DNA of 10,813 nt. Source: Thiotrichales bacterium. GTDB taxonomy: Bacteria > Pseudomonadota > Gammaproteobacteria > Thiomicrospirales > Thiomicrospiraceae. The DNA lies in the NCBI GenBank assembly GCA_027036095.1, contig JALVTA010000053.1, forward strand, positions 1 through 10,813. The letters run 5' to 3'. The stretch's first letter is position 1. Every line of letters starts with the position of its first letter. The notes under the pieces were generated by a model. The model was not told where the DNA came from, did not search any database, and saw nothing but the letters and a program-made list of their open reading frames with translations. Below, piece by piece: positions 1 through 5,471 of the stretch. The translations under genes were made by a program, and so were the position numbers.

Positions 1-144
1 GAAACAGCTGCGGATTTCCACCACCCGCTTGAGACCGACCCAGTCGGACTGCAGGTTCTTGGCCTGGTTGGTGACCTTCTCGCAGCCGGTCAGTGCCAGC
101 AGGGCGGCGGCAACCAGCAGGCTACTTTTCATCATGTGTTTCAT
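1..144 (-). CDS. Lipoprotein, N-terminal part only (gene runs off the left edge)
   Basis: This is the first 48 codons of a gene that leaves the window at position 1. It starts MKHMMKSSLLVAAALLALTGC, with a short basic N-region, a hydrophobic stretch (about residues 9-18) and a lipobox LTGC, so Cys21 should be the lipidated residue after signal peptidase II cleavage. Glu follows the Cys (position +2), so there is no Asp retention signal and outer-membrane sorting is possible. A GGGGA-like ribosome site lies just upstream of the ATG; in-frame ATGs at codons 4 and 5 are alternatives. The start overlaps the end of the 55-aa membrane gene by 23 bp, which suggests one transcript with that gene and cobO. 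The visible mature part (EKVTNQAKNLQSDWVGLKR and on) is polar and I cannot assign it to a family. The lipoprotein call is firm; the function is unknown. Confidence 0.8.
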   Translation of the reverse strand, partial: MKHMMKSSLLVAAALLALTGCEKVTNQAKNLQSDWVGLKRVVEIRSCF

Positions 145-289
145 TCGATTCCCCGGTTCTGAAATCCTGAATACGCCAGTCCTGGCTGTTGAGCGTCTCT
201 TCATCGTCGGCGGGCCGGGTGGGCCACAGCCAGGCCACCAGCAGGATGACCAGCACGGTCAGCATAAAATAGAGCAGATTCTGGTTCAA
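122..289 (-). CDS. Small single-span membrane protein, 55 aa, TTG start
   Basis: This short gene reads MNQNLLYFMLTVLVILLVAW at its N-terminus if TTG is translated as Met. Residues about 5-22 form one hydrophobic membrane span, followed by LWPTRP and an acidic, polar tail of about 28 residues ending in DEK. The predicted topology is a short N-terminus, one helix and a hydrophilic C-terminal tail. The TTG shares bases with the cobO stop (TTGA, positions 286-289), and an AGAAAGGA ribosome site sits 8 bp upstream, so the TTG start is well supported; an ATG at codon 9 would remove half of the helix. Its 3' end overlaps the lipoprotein start by 23 bp. The tight coupling on both sides argues for a real gene between cobO and the lipoprotein. 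I do not recognise a family. It might assist the lipoprotein or a membrane complex downstream, but that is inference. Confidence 0.7.
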   Translation of the reverse strand: MNQNLLYFMLTVLVILLVAWLWPTRPADDEETLNSQDWRIQDFRTGESNETHDEK

Positions 290-879
290 AATTCGATTCC
301 TTTCTGGGCGCGGATGCCCGCATCGAACGCATGCTTGACCGGCCGCATTTCGGTGACCGTGTCGGCATCGTCGATCAGCGCCTGCGGCGCACCACGGCCG
401 GTGATGATGACATGCTGATGGGGCGGGCGCTCAAGCACGTCCGCACGCAGGGCATCCCAGCTGAGGTAATGATACGCCAGCGCCACGCAGAGTTCATCAA
501 GAATGACCAGATCCGTATCCGCATCCGCCAGATAGCGGCGCGCCACATCCCAGCCCGCCTCCGCCCGCTGACGGTCACGCTCGAAATCCTGTGTATCCCA
601 GGTGAACCCCTCGCCCAGCGCATGGATCACCGCACCGGGATGACCGGCAAAAAACTTCTGCTCGCCCGTTTCCGCCGGCGCCTTGATAAACTGCAGCACT
701 GCCACGGTCATGCCATGCCCCAGCGCTCGCACCGCCATGCCGTAGGCAGAACTGCTCTTGCCCTTGCCATCACCGGTGAGCACCAGCAGCAGCCCCTTGT
801 CGGCGCGCGCCTCGGCCATGCGCCGTTCCATGTAGCGCTTGCGCCGCTGCATGATGCGGTTGTGCTTATCTGCATCCAT
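286..879 (-). CDS. cobO: Cob(I)yrinic acid a,c-diamide adenosyltransferase (CobO/BtuR/CobA type)
   Basis: A cytoplasmic enzyme that transfers the 5'-deoxyadenosyl group of ATP to cob(I)alamin or a cob(I)yrinic acid precursor, giving the adenosyl form of vitamin B12. The 197-aa length is normal for the family. Residues 1-28 form a charged helix (RRKRYMERRMAEARADKG), followed by the P-loop variant GDGKGKSSS at 36-44 that binds ATP in this family. The Walker B-like segment DLVILDEL is at 123-130, the conserved GRGAP at 161-165, and the diagnostic C-terminus EMRPVKHAFDAGIRAQKGIEF runs to the stop. ATG at 879 has an AAGGG ribosome site 6 bp upstream. No other cobalamin synthesis gene is in the window, so it could serve either salvage (btuR role) or de novo synthesis (cobO role). 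It heads a leftward unit with the 55-aa membrane gene and the lipoprotein, and is divergent from the SQR-like gene. The family call is secure; the symbol choice is conventional. Confidence 0.95.
   Translation of the reverse strand: MDADKHNRIMQRRKRYMERRMAEARADKGLLLVLTGDGKGKSSSAYGMAVRALGHGMTVAVLQFIKAPAETGEQKFFAGHPGAVIHALGEGFTWDTQDFERDRQRAEAGWDVARRYLADADTDLVILDELCVALAYHYLSWDALRADVLERPPHQHVIITGRGAPQALIDDADTVTEMRPVKHAFDAGIRAQKGIEF
298..305 (-). promoter_or_regulatory. Ribosome binding site deciding the TTG start of the 55-aa gene
   Basis: On the minus strand this reads AGAAAGGA and lies 8 bp before the TTG at 289-287, inside the last codons of cobO. A purine-rich site at the usual spacing supports TTG as the initiation codon and fits reinitiation by ribosomes that finish cobO at the overlapping TGA. 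Confidence 0.6.
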
Positions 880-888
880 AGAAAGCCC

Positions 889-919
889 TTGCTCTTATTA
901 AAAGCCGCTTATATATAAT
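889..919 (+). promoter_or_regulatory. Probable promoter of the SQR-like/DUF302 operon
   Basis: A perfect -10 hexamer TATAAT lies at 914-919. The best -35 candidate is TTGCTC (889-894) at 19 bp, which is weak in both sequence and spacing, so an activator or AT context may be needed. Transcription would begin near 926, leaving a leader of about 24 bases. A strong ribosome site AAGGAGGG (938-945) precedes the ATG at 950. Confidence 0.5.
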
Positions 920-939
920 GCACGGAATAGCTGCCTCAA
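912..939 (-). promoter_or_regulatory. Possible promoter of cobO and the two genes after it
   Basis: On the minus strand TTGAGG (939-934) lies 16 bp before TATATA (917-912), each matching four of six sigma-70 consensus bases. The -10 core is the palindrome TTATATATAA at 909-918, shared with the opposite promoter. The -35 overlaps the ribosome site of the SQR-like gene. Use of the two promoters may therefore be mutually exclusive. This comes from inspection only. Confidence 0.35.
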
Positions 940-949
940 GGAGGGCGTC

Positions 950-2077
950 ATGAACATCACCATTCTGGGTACCGGTTTTGCCGCGCTGACGGCCGTGCGC
1001 ACGCTGCGCCGGCAGGACCGCAATGTCAATATTACCGTCATTTCCCCCAAGGCGGAGATGATCTATCTTCCCAGCCTCATCTGGCTGCCGTCCCGCCTGA
1101 AGTCCGGCGACGACCTGCGGGTAGATCTGAACAACTTCTTCCGCCGCATGAACGTCAACTTCGTCGAGGGACGGGTGAAGCGCATCAGCGATGGCGGACG
1201 CACCGTGGAGCTGGAGGATGGCACCACCCATGCCAACGACGGTCTGATCATCGCCTCCGGGGGCCGCTTCATCAAGAAGCTGCCGGGCATCGAGCATGTG
1301 ATCACCCCCTGCGAGGGCATTCCTGCGTCGGAGAAGATCCGTGACCGGCTGGATGCCATGAGCGGCGGCACCATTGCCATCGGCTTCGGCGGCAACCCGA
1401 AGGAGCCGGCGGCCATGCGCGGCGGCCCCATGTTCGAGTTTCTCTTCGGCATCGACACCCTGTTGCGCCGGCAGGGGCGGCGCGAGCGCTTCAGGCTGGT
1501 GTTCTTCAACCCGGCCCCGGAACCGGGCAAGCGCCTCGGCCCGCAGGTGCCCGGCAAGCTGGTTGAGATGATGGCGAAAAAGGGCATCGAAACCCACCTG
1601 GGCCACAAGATCAAGGGCTTCGAGGAGAAGAAGGTCATTACCGAAGGCGGCGAAATCGAAGCCGACCTGATCCTGTTCATGCCCGGCATGACCGGCCCGG
1701 CGTTTGCCGCCGACAGCGATCTGCCCCTGTCCGAAGGCGGGCTGATCCGCGCCGACGCCCATGCCCGGGTGGAGGGACTGGAGAAGACCTATGTGGCGGG
1801 CGATGCCGGCAGCTTCCCCGGCCCACAATGGCAGGCCAAGCAGGCCCACGCCGCCGACATTCAGGCGGAGGTGGCCGCCATCAACCTGCTGAGCGAGCTC
1901 AACGGCGGCACGCCGCAGCAGACCATCAGGCACGAGCTGATCTGCATCATCGACACCCTGACCCACGGCATTCTGGTCAAGCGCACCGAGAAGGGCACTA
2001 CCCTGCTGCCGCCGTGCCGCCTGATGCACTGGGCCAAGATGGCCTTCGAGTGGTGGTATCTGCGTCAATATCGATAA
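950..2077 (+). CDS. SQR-family FAD/NAD(P)-type flavoprotein (sulfide:quinone oxidoreductase-like)
   Basis: A 375-aa two-dinucleotide-fold flavoprotein. ILGTGFAALTA (residues 5-15) is the FAD-binding loop at the very N-terminus, IASGG is at 101-105, and VAGDAGSF at 282-289 is the second FAD motif. The C-terminus, HWAKMAFEWWYLRQYR, is an amphipathic tail like the membrane-attachment segment of SQR and type II NADH dehydrogenases, so a peripheral quinone-linked membrane enzyme is likely. There is no signal peptide. Classical SQRs use cysteines equivalent to Cys128, Cys160 and Cys356 of the Acidithiobacillus enzyme. Here Cys121 (TPCEG) and Cys332 (LICIIDT) fit the first and third, but the site before GGPMFE (154-162) has no Cys. 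Cys356 in LPPC is extra. The protein is also shorter than classical SQRs (about 430 aa). It is co-transcribed with a DUF302 gene 13 bp downstream. Family membership is firm; sulfide as substrate is inference. Confidence 0.8.
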   Translation: MNITILGTGFAALTAVRTLRRQDRNVNITVISPKAEMIYLPSLIWLPSRLKSGDDLRVDLNNFFRRMNVNFVEGRVKRISDGGRTVELEDGTTHANDGLIIASGGRFIKKLPGIEHVITPCEGIPASEKIRDRLDAMSGGTIAIGFGGNPKEPAAMRGGPMFEFLFGIDTLLRRQGRRERFRLVFFNPAPEPGKRLGPQVPGKLVEMMAKKGIETHLGHKIKGFEEKKVITEGGEIEADLILFMPGMTGPAFAADSDLPLSEGGLIRADAHARVEGLEKTYVAGDAGSFPGPQWQAKQAHAADIQAEVAAINLLSELNGGTPQQTIRHELICIIDTLTHGILVKRTEKGTTLLPPCRLMHWAKMAFEWWYLRQYR

Positions 2078-2090
2078 CGGGAGAGAACCG

Positions 2091-2477
2091 ATGAACTACG
2101 CACTGAGCAAGAATCTGGACTGTACCGTAGAGGAAGCGGTCGAACGCATCAAGACGCTGGCGCCCGAGCATCAGCTGGGCGTGGTCTATGAGCTGGACAT
2201 TCAGAAAACCATCGAAACCAAGCTGAACGAGACCATTCAGCCCTATCGCATTCTGGGTCTGTGCAATCCGAAGATCGCCAAGGATGCGCTGGAGAAGGAT
2301 GCCGACTTCGGCGCCCTGCTGCCCTGTGCCGTGGCGGTGCACGAGACGACCGACGGCAAGGCGCGCCTGAGCTTCTACAATCTGCCGGCCATCGTGGAGG
2401 CCATCGGCAATGATGCCTTCGACGACTGGAATCAGACGGTGATCCAGAAGATGCAGAGCTTCATGGACGCCCTGTAA
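2091..2477 (+). CDS. DUF302 domain protein
   Basis: A 128-aa soluble protein covering essentially one DUF302 domain. The diagnostic segment is YRILGLCNPKIAKDALEKD (52-70), followed by GALLPCAVAVHE (74-85). It contains Cys58 and Cys79, both at positions commonly occupied by Cys in this family, plus Cys11. There is no signal peptide or membrane span, so a cytoplasmic location is expected. A GGGAGAG ribosome site (2079-2085) sits 5 bp before the ATG, and the 13-bp gap from the SQR-like gene shows a shared transcript. The family has no established general biochemical role. Its position next to an SQR-like flavoprotein suggests a link to sulfur or thiol redox chemistry, which is inference from context. 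The family call is strong; the function is unknown. Confidence 0.85.
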   Translation: MNYALSKNLDCTVEEAVERIKTLAPEHQLGVVYELDIQKTIETKLNETIQPYRILGLCNPKIAKDALEKDADFGALLPCAVAVHETTDGKARLSFYNLPAIVEAIGNDAFDDWNQTVIQKMQSFMDAL

Positions 2478-2485
2478 GCGCGCAA

Positions 2486-2517
2486 GCCCCCTCCGAGACG
2501 GGGCCTCCCCTATTTTT
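2486..2517 (+). terminator. Possible first terminator after the DUF302 gene
   Basis: GCCCC (2486-2490) can pair with GGGGC (2500-2504) across a 9-base loop, but a further CTCCCC lies between the hairpin and the T run TATTTTT (2511-2517). The short stem and the distance to the T run make it weaker than the hairpin at 2529-2558. It may act in tandem with that one. Confidence 0.3.
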
Positions 2518-2528
2518 GCCGACCGCCG

Positions 2529-2558
2529 AAAAACCGCGCTGGAAAAAGCGCGGTTTTT
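2529..2558. terminator. Bidirectional Rho-independent terminator between converging operons
   Basis: A perfect 12-bp inverted repeat, AAAAACCGCGCT and AGCGCGGTTTTT, flanks the 6-base loop GGAAAA. The GC core CCGCGCT is flanked by an A run on one side and a T run on the other, so the transcript of either strand forms a GC stem followed by a U tract. It lies between the ends of the rightward DUF302 gene and the leftward lnt gene, as expected for a shared terminator. Confidence 0.88.
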
Positions 2559-2591
2559 TCATGCCTGAGAGGCGGAAAGGGCCGTTTTGCA

Positions 2592-4187
2592 CTATTTTCC
2601 AGCCGTTTTGCGGCCAAAACGCAGCCCGCCACGCAAATAGCGCGCCGCCAGCACGAACCCGAACACGGTGCCCAGCAGCATCAGCACTGCCAGATCACCC
2701 CAGCGTGCATAGGGCGTCAGCCCGTTGCGCGGCTGCACCTGAACACGCAGGCTGCCCTGCCTGTAGGCGGGCAGCTGCGCGACGATCTCGCCCCGGGCGT
2801 TTACATGGGCGGTCAGGCCGGTGTTGGTGGCCCGGGCGAAATCCCGACCCAGTTCGATGGCGCGCATCTGCACATCCTGCAGCGCCTGGGCCGGCTCCAG
2901 CGTGTGGGCGAACCAGGCATCATTGCTGACGGTGATGAAGTAATCGGCTTCCGGCAGCTGCTGGCGCAGCTCGTCGCCGAAATAGGTCTCGAAACAGATG
3001 GCCATGCCGGCGTGATGGGTCCCCAGCTTCATGGGCGTGGGCGGAAACGGACCCGGAGTGAACTGGTCAAAAGGAATGTCGAGCCAGTCGAACAGCGGCT
3101 TGAGCAGGTCACCGAACGGATAGTATTCGCCGATGAGCACCAGGTGATACTTGCGGTAGACCTGATAGGGCACATGCCCCACATTGATCAGCGCGTTGTA
3201 GTAGTGGCGATGGCTTTCATCCCGCCAGATGGCGCCCAGCAGGATATCTTTGCCCAGCGCGCGGGCGTCATGGAGAAAGGTTTTGAGCGCCCCCTTCTCC
3301 ACCAGATCGAAGAAGGCGGGTACGGCCGTCTCCGGCCAGACGATCACATCGGCGGTGAGCTGCTCACGCGTCATGGTCACATAGCGCTTGAGGGTGGGAT
3401 AGAGCATGGTCGGCTTCCACTTGTCGGCCTGATCCACATTGCCCTGCAGCAGCGCCACGCTCACCGGCTCGCCCGCAGGCTCGGTCCAGCGCACGTCCCG
3501 CAGACTGCCCCCGGTCAGCCACACCACGGCGATCAGCAGCGCCGCGCCGATCCACGCCTGTCGCACCGCCAGCCACACCAGCGCCGCAGCGGTCAGCGCC
3601 ACCGCCCAGCTGACGCCCAACACGCCGAAAATGGGCGCATAGCCGTCCAGCCAGGTGAGCACATGGCTGACCCCCACCTGCAGCATGGGATAACCGCCGA
3701 ACAGATGACCGCGCAGCCACTCGCCCGCCACCCAGGCAGCGGGGTAGAGGATCAGCAGCCCCAGCACAGGGAAGGTGCGGCTGGAGAAGGCACGCGCCAG
3801 CCAAGCCGCCAGCGCCGGATAGAGACTGAGGTAGAGCACCCACAGGAAGACTGCGACCACGCCCAGCGGCAGGGGCGCGCCGCCATAGATGGAGACACTG
3901 GAGATCAGCCAGCTGGCGCCGACACCGAACTGCCCCAAGCCGAACCACAGCCCGCGACGGGCCGCCTGCCGGGGCGTGTCCGCCTGCCAGATGAGCCAGA
4001 AGAGACCGGTCAGCGCCAGCAGTGTCAGCGGCGCCAGCGCCAGCGGGGCGAAGCCCGCCACCGACACGGCACCCAGCGCCAGCGCCAGCAGGTCATGCCG
4101 CTGCGGCACCAGCGCATGCAGCCAGCGGCGCCAGCGGGAATCAGCCGTCGCCGTCCCGCGCACCCGCTTCCTCGCCGGACTGGGCAT
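2592..4187 (-). CDS. lnt: Apolipoprotein N-acyltransferase
   Basis: An inner-membrane enzyme that adds the third acyl chain, from phospholipid, to the N-terminal Cys of lipoproteins, the last step after Lgt and LspA. The 531-aa length is usual. The N-terminal half (about residues 33-226) holds several hydrophobic spans, then comes a nitrilase-fold domain (about 242-480) and a final span (498-517). The catalytic triad is visible as Glu286 in VWPETAVP, Lys346 in YRKYHL and Cys398 in AICFE; GEYYPFG (353-359) and NDAWF (422-426) are also family motifs. The start is uncertain. ATG at 4187 overlaps corC by 47 bp and has no good ribosome site close by, whereas GTG at 4163 (codon 9) has GAGGA 5 bp upstream and would give 523 aa. 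Either leaves the domains intact. It is the last gene of the operon and runs toward the terminator at 2529-2558. Confidence 0.96.
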   Translation of the reverse strand: MPSPARKRVRGTATADSRWRRWLHALVPQRHDLLALALGAVSVAGFAPLALAPLTLLALTGLFWLIWQADTPRQAARRGLWFGLGQFGVGASWLISSVSIYGGAPLPLGVVAVFLWVLYLSLYPALAAWLARAFSSRTFPVLGLLILYPAAWVAGEWLRGHLFGGYPMLQVGVSHVLTWLDGYAPIFGVLGVSWAVALTAAALVWLAVRQAWIGAALLIAVVWLTGGSLRDVRWTEPAGEPVSVALLQGNVDQADKWKPTMLYPTLKRYVTMTREQLTADVIVWPETAVPAFFDLVEKGALKTFLHDARALGKDILLGAIWRDESHRHYYNALINVGHVPYQVYRKYHLVLIGEYYPFGDLLKPLFDWLDIPFDQFTPGPFPPTPMKLGTHHAGMAICFETYFGDELRQQLPEADYFITVSNDAWFAHTLEPAQALQDVQMRAIELGRDFARATNTGLTAHVNARGEIVAQLPAYRQGSLRVQVQPRNGLTPYARWGDLAVLMLLGTVFGFVLAARYLRGGLRFGRKTAGK

Positions 4188-5010
4188 CCTGCAGGGTCAC
4201 CTTCACTTCCTGCACCCGCCGACCATCGCTGCGGGTGACCTCCAGCTGCAGGTTTTCCAGCGCCACCTGCTCCCCTTCCTCGGGAATGTGCGCCAGCGCC
4301 TTGACCACACAGCCGCCGACGGTTTCCACCTCATCACAGTCCACGTCGAGATGGAAGTAGCGGTTGAAGTCCTCCAGCGGCATCTGGGCGTCCACCAGCC
4401 AGTAGCCCTTGCGCTTGCGCACATATTTCTCTTCTTCGTCGTATTCGTCCTCGATCTCGCCGACGATCTCCTCCAGCACGTCCTCGATGGTGATCAGGCC
4501 GGACAGCTCGGCGTATTCGTCCACCACCAGAGCCAGATGGGTGCGCCCGGTCTTGAACTCGCGCAGGATGACGTTGAGCCGCTTGCTTTCGGGCACGAAC
4601 ACCGGCGCACGCAGCAGACGCTCCAGATCGGCATGCTCATTGAGCTCGCCGTTGACCAGTGCCCGCAGCACATCCTTGGTGATGAGCACGCCCGCCACTT
4701 CGTCGCTGGCGTTCATCACCGGATAGCGGGAGTGCCCTTCCTCCACGATGAAGCGCAGCACCTCATCCAGCGGGCGGTCCAGCTCCACCGCGCGCATCTT
4801 GCTGCGGGGGATCATCACGTCGCGTACGCGCAGGTCGGAAACATGCAGCACCCGCTCGATCATGCGCTCGGCATCAGGCTCGATCAGCCCGTCCTGCGCC
4901 GCCTCGCGCAGCAGGGTCAGCAGATCTTCGCGGGATTTGGGTTCGTCGCTGAACAGGGTCTTCACCCGGTCCAGCCAGCTGGGACTGTGTGACGAGTCAG
5001 TGTCTTTCAT
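4141..5010 (-). CDS. corC: CorC/YbeX family protein with paired CBS domains
   Basis: A 289-aa soluble member of the CorC/HlyC family. There is no DUF21 membrane domain, so it is the short YbeX/CorC type. RVRDVMIPRSKM (61-72) opens the first CBS domain, with GHSRYPV at 92-98 and ITKDVL at 110-115. The second CBS domain follows to about 185, with DEYAELSGLITIEDVLEEI (164-182) and then VGEIEDEYDEEE (183-194). The CorC_HlyC transporter-associated domain occupies about 200-275. The usual DEFGG/DEYGG motif here reads DEYAE. CorC was first linked to magnesium and cobalt efflux with CorA; in the ybeZYX-lnt cluster a role near ribosome or membrane upkeep has also been proposed, so its precise function is unsettled. 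The start overlaps the ybeY stop (ATGA, 5007-5010) and has AAGGA 4 bp upstream. The end overlaps lnt. Confidence 0.94.
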   Translation of the reverse strand: MKDTDSSHSPSWLDRVKTLFSDEPKSREDLLTLLREAAQDGLIEPDAERMIERVLHVSDLRVRDVMIPRSKMRAVELDRPLDEVLRFIVEEGHSRYPVMNASDEVAGVLITKDVLRALVNGELNEHADLERLLRAPVFVPESKRLNVILREFKTGRTHLALVVDEYAELSGLITIEDVLEEIVGEIEDEYDEEEKYVRKRKGYWLVDAQMPLEDFNRYFHLDVDCDEVETVGGCVVKALAHIPEEGEQVALENLQLEVTRSDGRRVQEVKVTLQDAQSGEEAGARDGDG

Positions 5011-5471
5011 GCGTCCTTCTCAAGGTAGGGGTTGGCAAAGCCCAGATCAGCCAGAATGTCGATTTCCAGCGCCTCCATCTCGCAGGCCTGGTCATCGGTA
5101 ATATGGTCATAGCCCATCAGATGCAAGAGGCCGTGCACCACCATGTGGGCCCAGTGCGCCTCCAGCGGCTTGCGCTGCTCGGCCGCCTCGCGCCGCACCA
5201 CTTCGGCGCAGATGGCCAGATCTCCCAGCCAGCACTCGCCCAGCGCCTCGGCCACCTCCGCAGGCAGCTCCAGGGGAAAGGACAGCACGTTGGTCGGCCG
5301 GTCCTTGCCCCGGTATTCCCGATTGAGCGTGCGGCTCTCTTCCGGCGACACCACTCGCACCGTCGCCCCGCCCAGGCGCCCGGTGCGTGAAAACACCGCC
5401 TCCGCCCAGCGTTCGAGCTGATCCTCGCTGGGAAGGGGTTCGGCCGGCACGGCCCACTGCAGTTCGATCAT
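5007..5471 (-). CDS. ybeY: Endoribonuclease YbeY (rRNA maturation)
   Basis: A single-strand-specific, metal-dependent endoribonuclease involved in 16S rRNA 3'-end maturation and ribosome quality control. At 154 aa it matches the family. The zinc site HGLLHLMGYDH is at 113-123, giving His113, His117 and His123 in the expected H-x3-H-x5-H pattern. The upstream family motif GKDRPTNVLSFP (55-66) carries the conserved Arg58 region, and LGDLAIC is at 82-88. There is no membrane segment. The start overlaps the phoH stop by ATGA (5468-5471) with only a weak AGAGAGA purine run upstream, so translational coupling to phoH is likely. YbeY and the phoH product YbeZ are known to work together, which fits the order here. 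Confidence 0.96.
   Translation of the reverse strand: MIELQWAVPAEPLPSEDQLERWAEAVFSRTGRLGGATVRVVSPEESRTLNREYRGKDRPTNVLSFPLELPAEVAEALGECWLGDLAICAEVVRREAAEQRKPLEAHWAHMVVHGLLHLMGYDHITDDQACEMEALEIDILADLGFANPYLEKDA

Noticed and set aside
880..949. Cobalamin riboswitch upstream of cobO
   Set aside because: Only 70 bp separate the divergent start codons and a B12 riboswitch needs about 200 bases; no B12-box-like sequence is visible in the gap.
866..2068. 400-codon open frame on the minus strand, antisense to the SQR-like gene
   Set aside because: It is a mirror frame of a GC-rich gene with clear FAD motifs and strong initiation signals. Its translation has no recognisable domain and it overlaps the cobO start and both promoters.
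4008..4100. Repeated GCCAGC/CAGCGC units suggesting a short tandem repeat
   Set aside because: The repeats are irregular and encode the Ala/Leu-rich first membrane spans of Lnt; biased codon use explains them.
2805..4238. 477-codon open frame on the plus strand, antisense to lnt
   Set aside because: lnt has its complete catalytic triad and membrane spans; the opposite frame is low-complexity Gln/Arg/His-rich and crosses the lnt/corC boundary.
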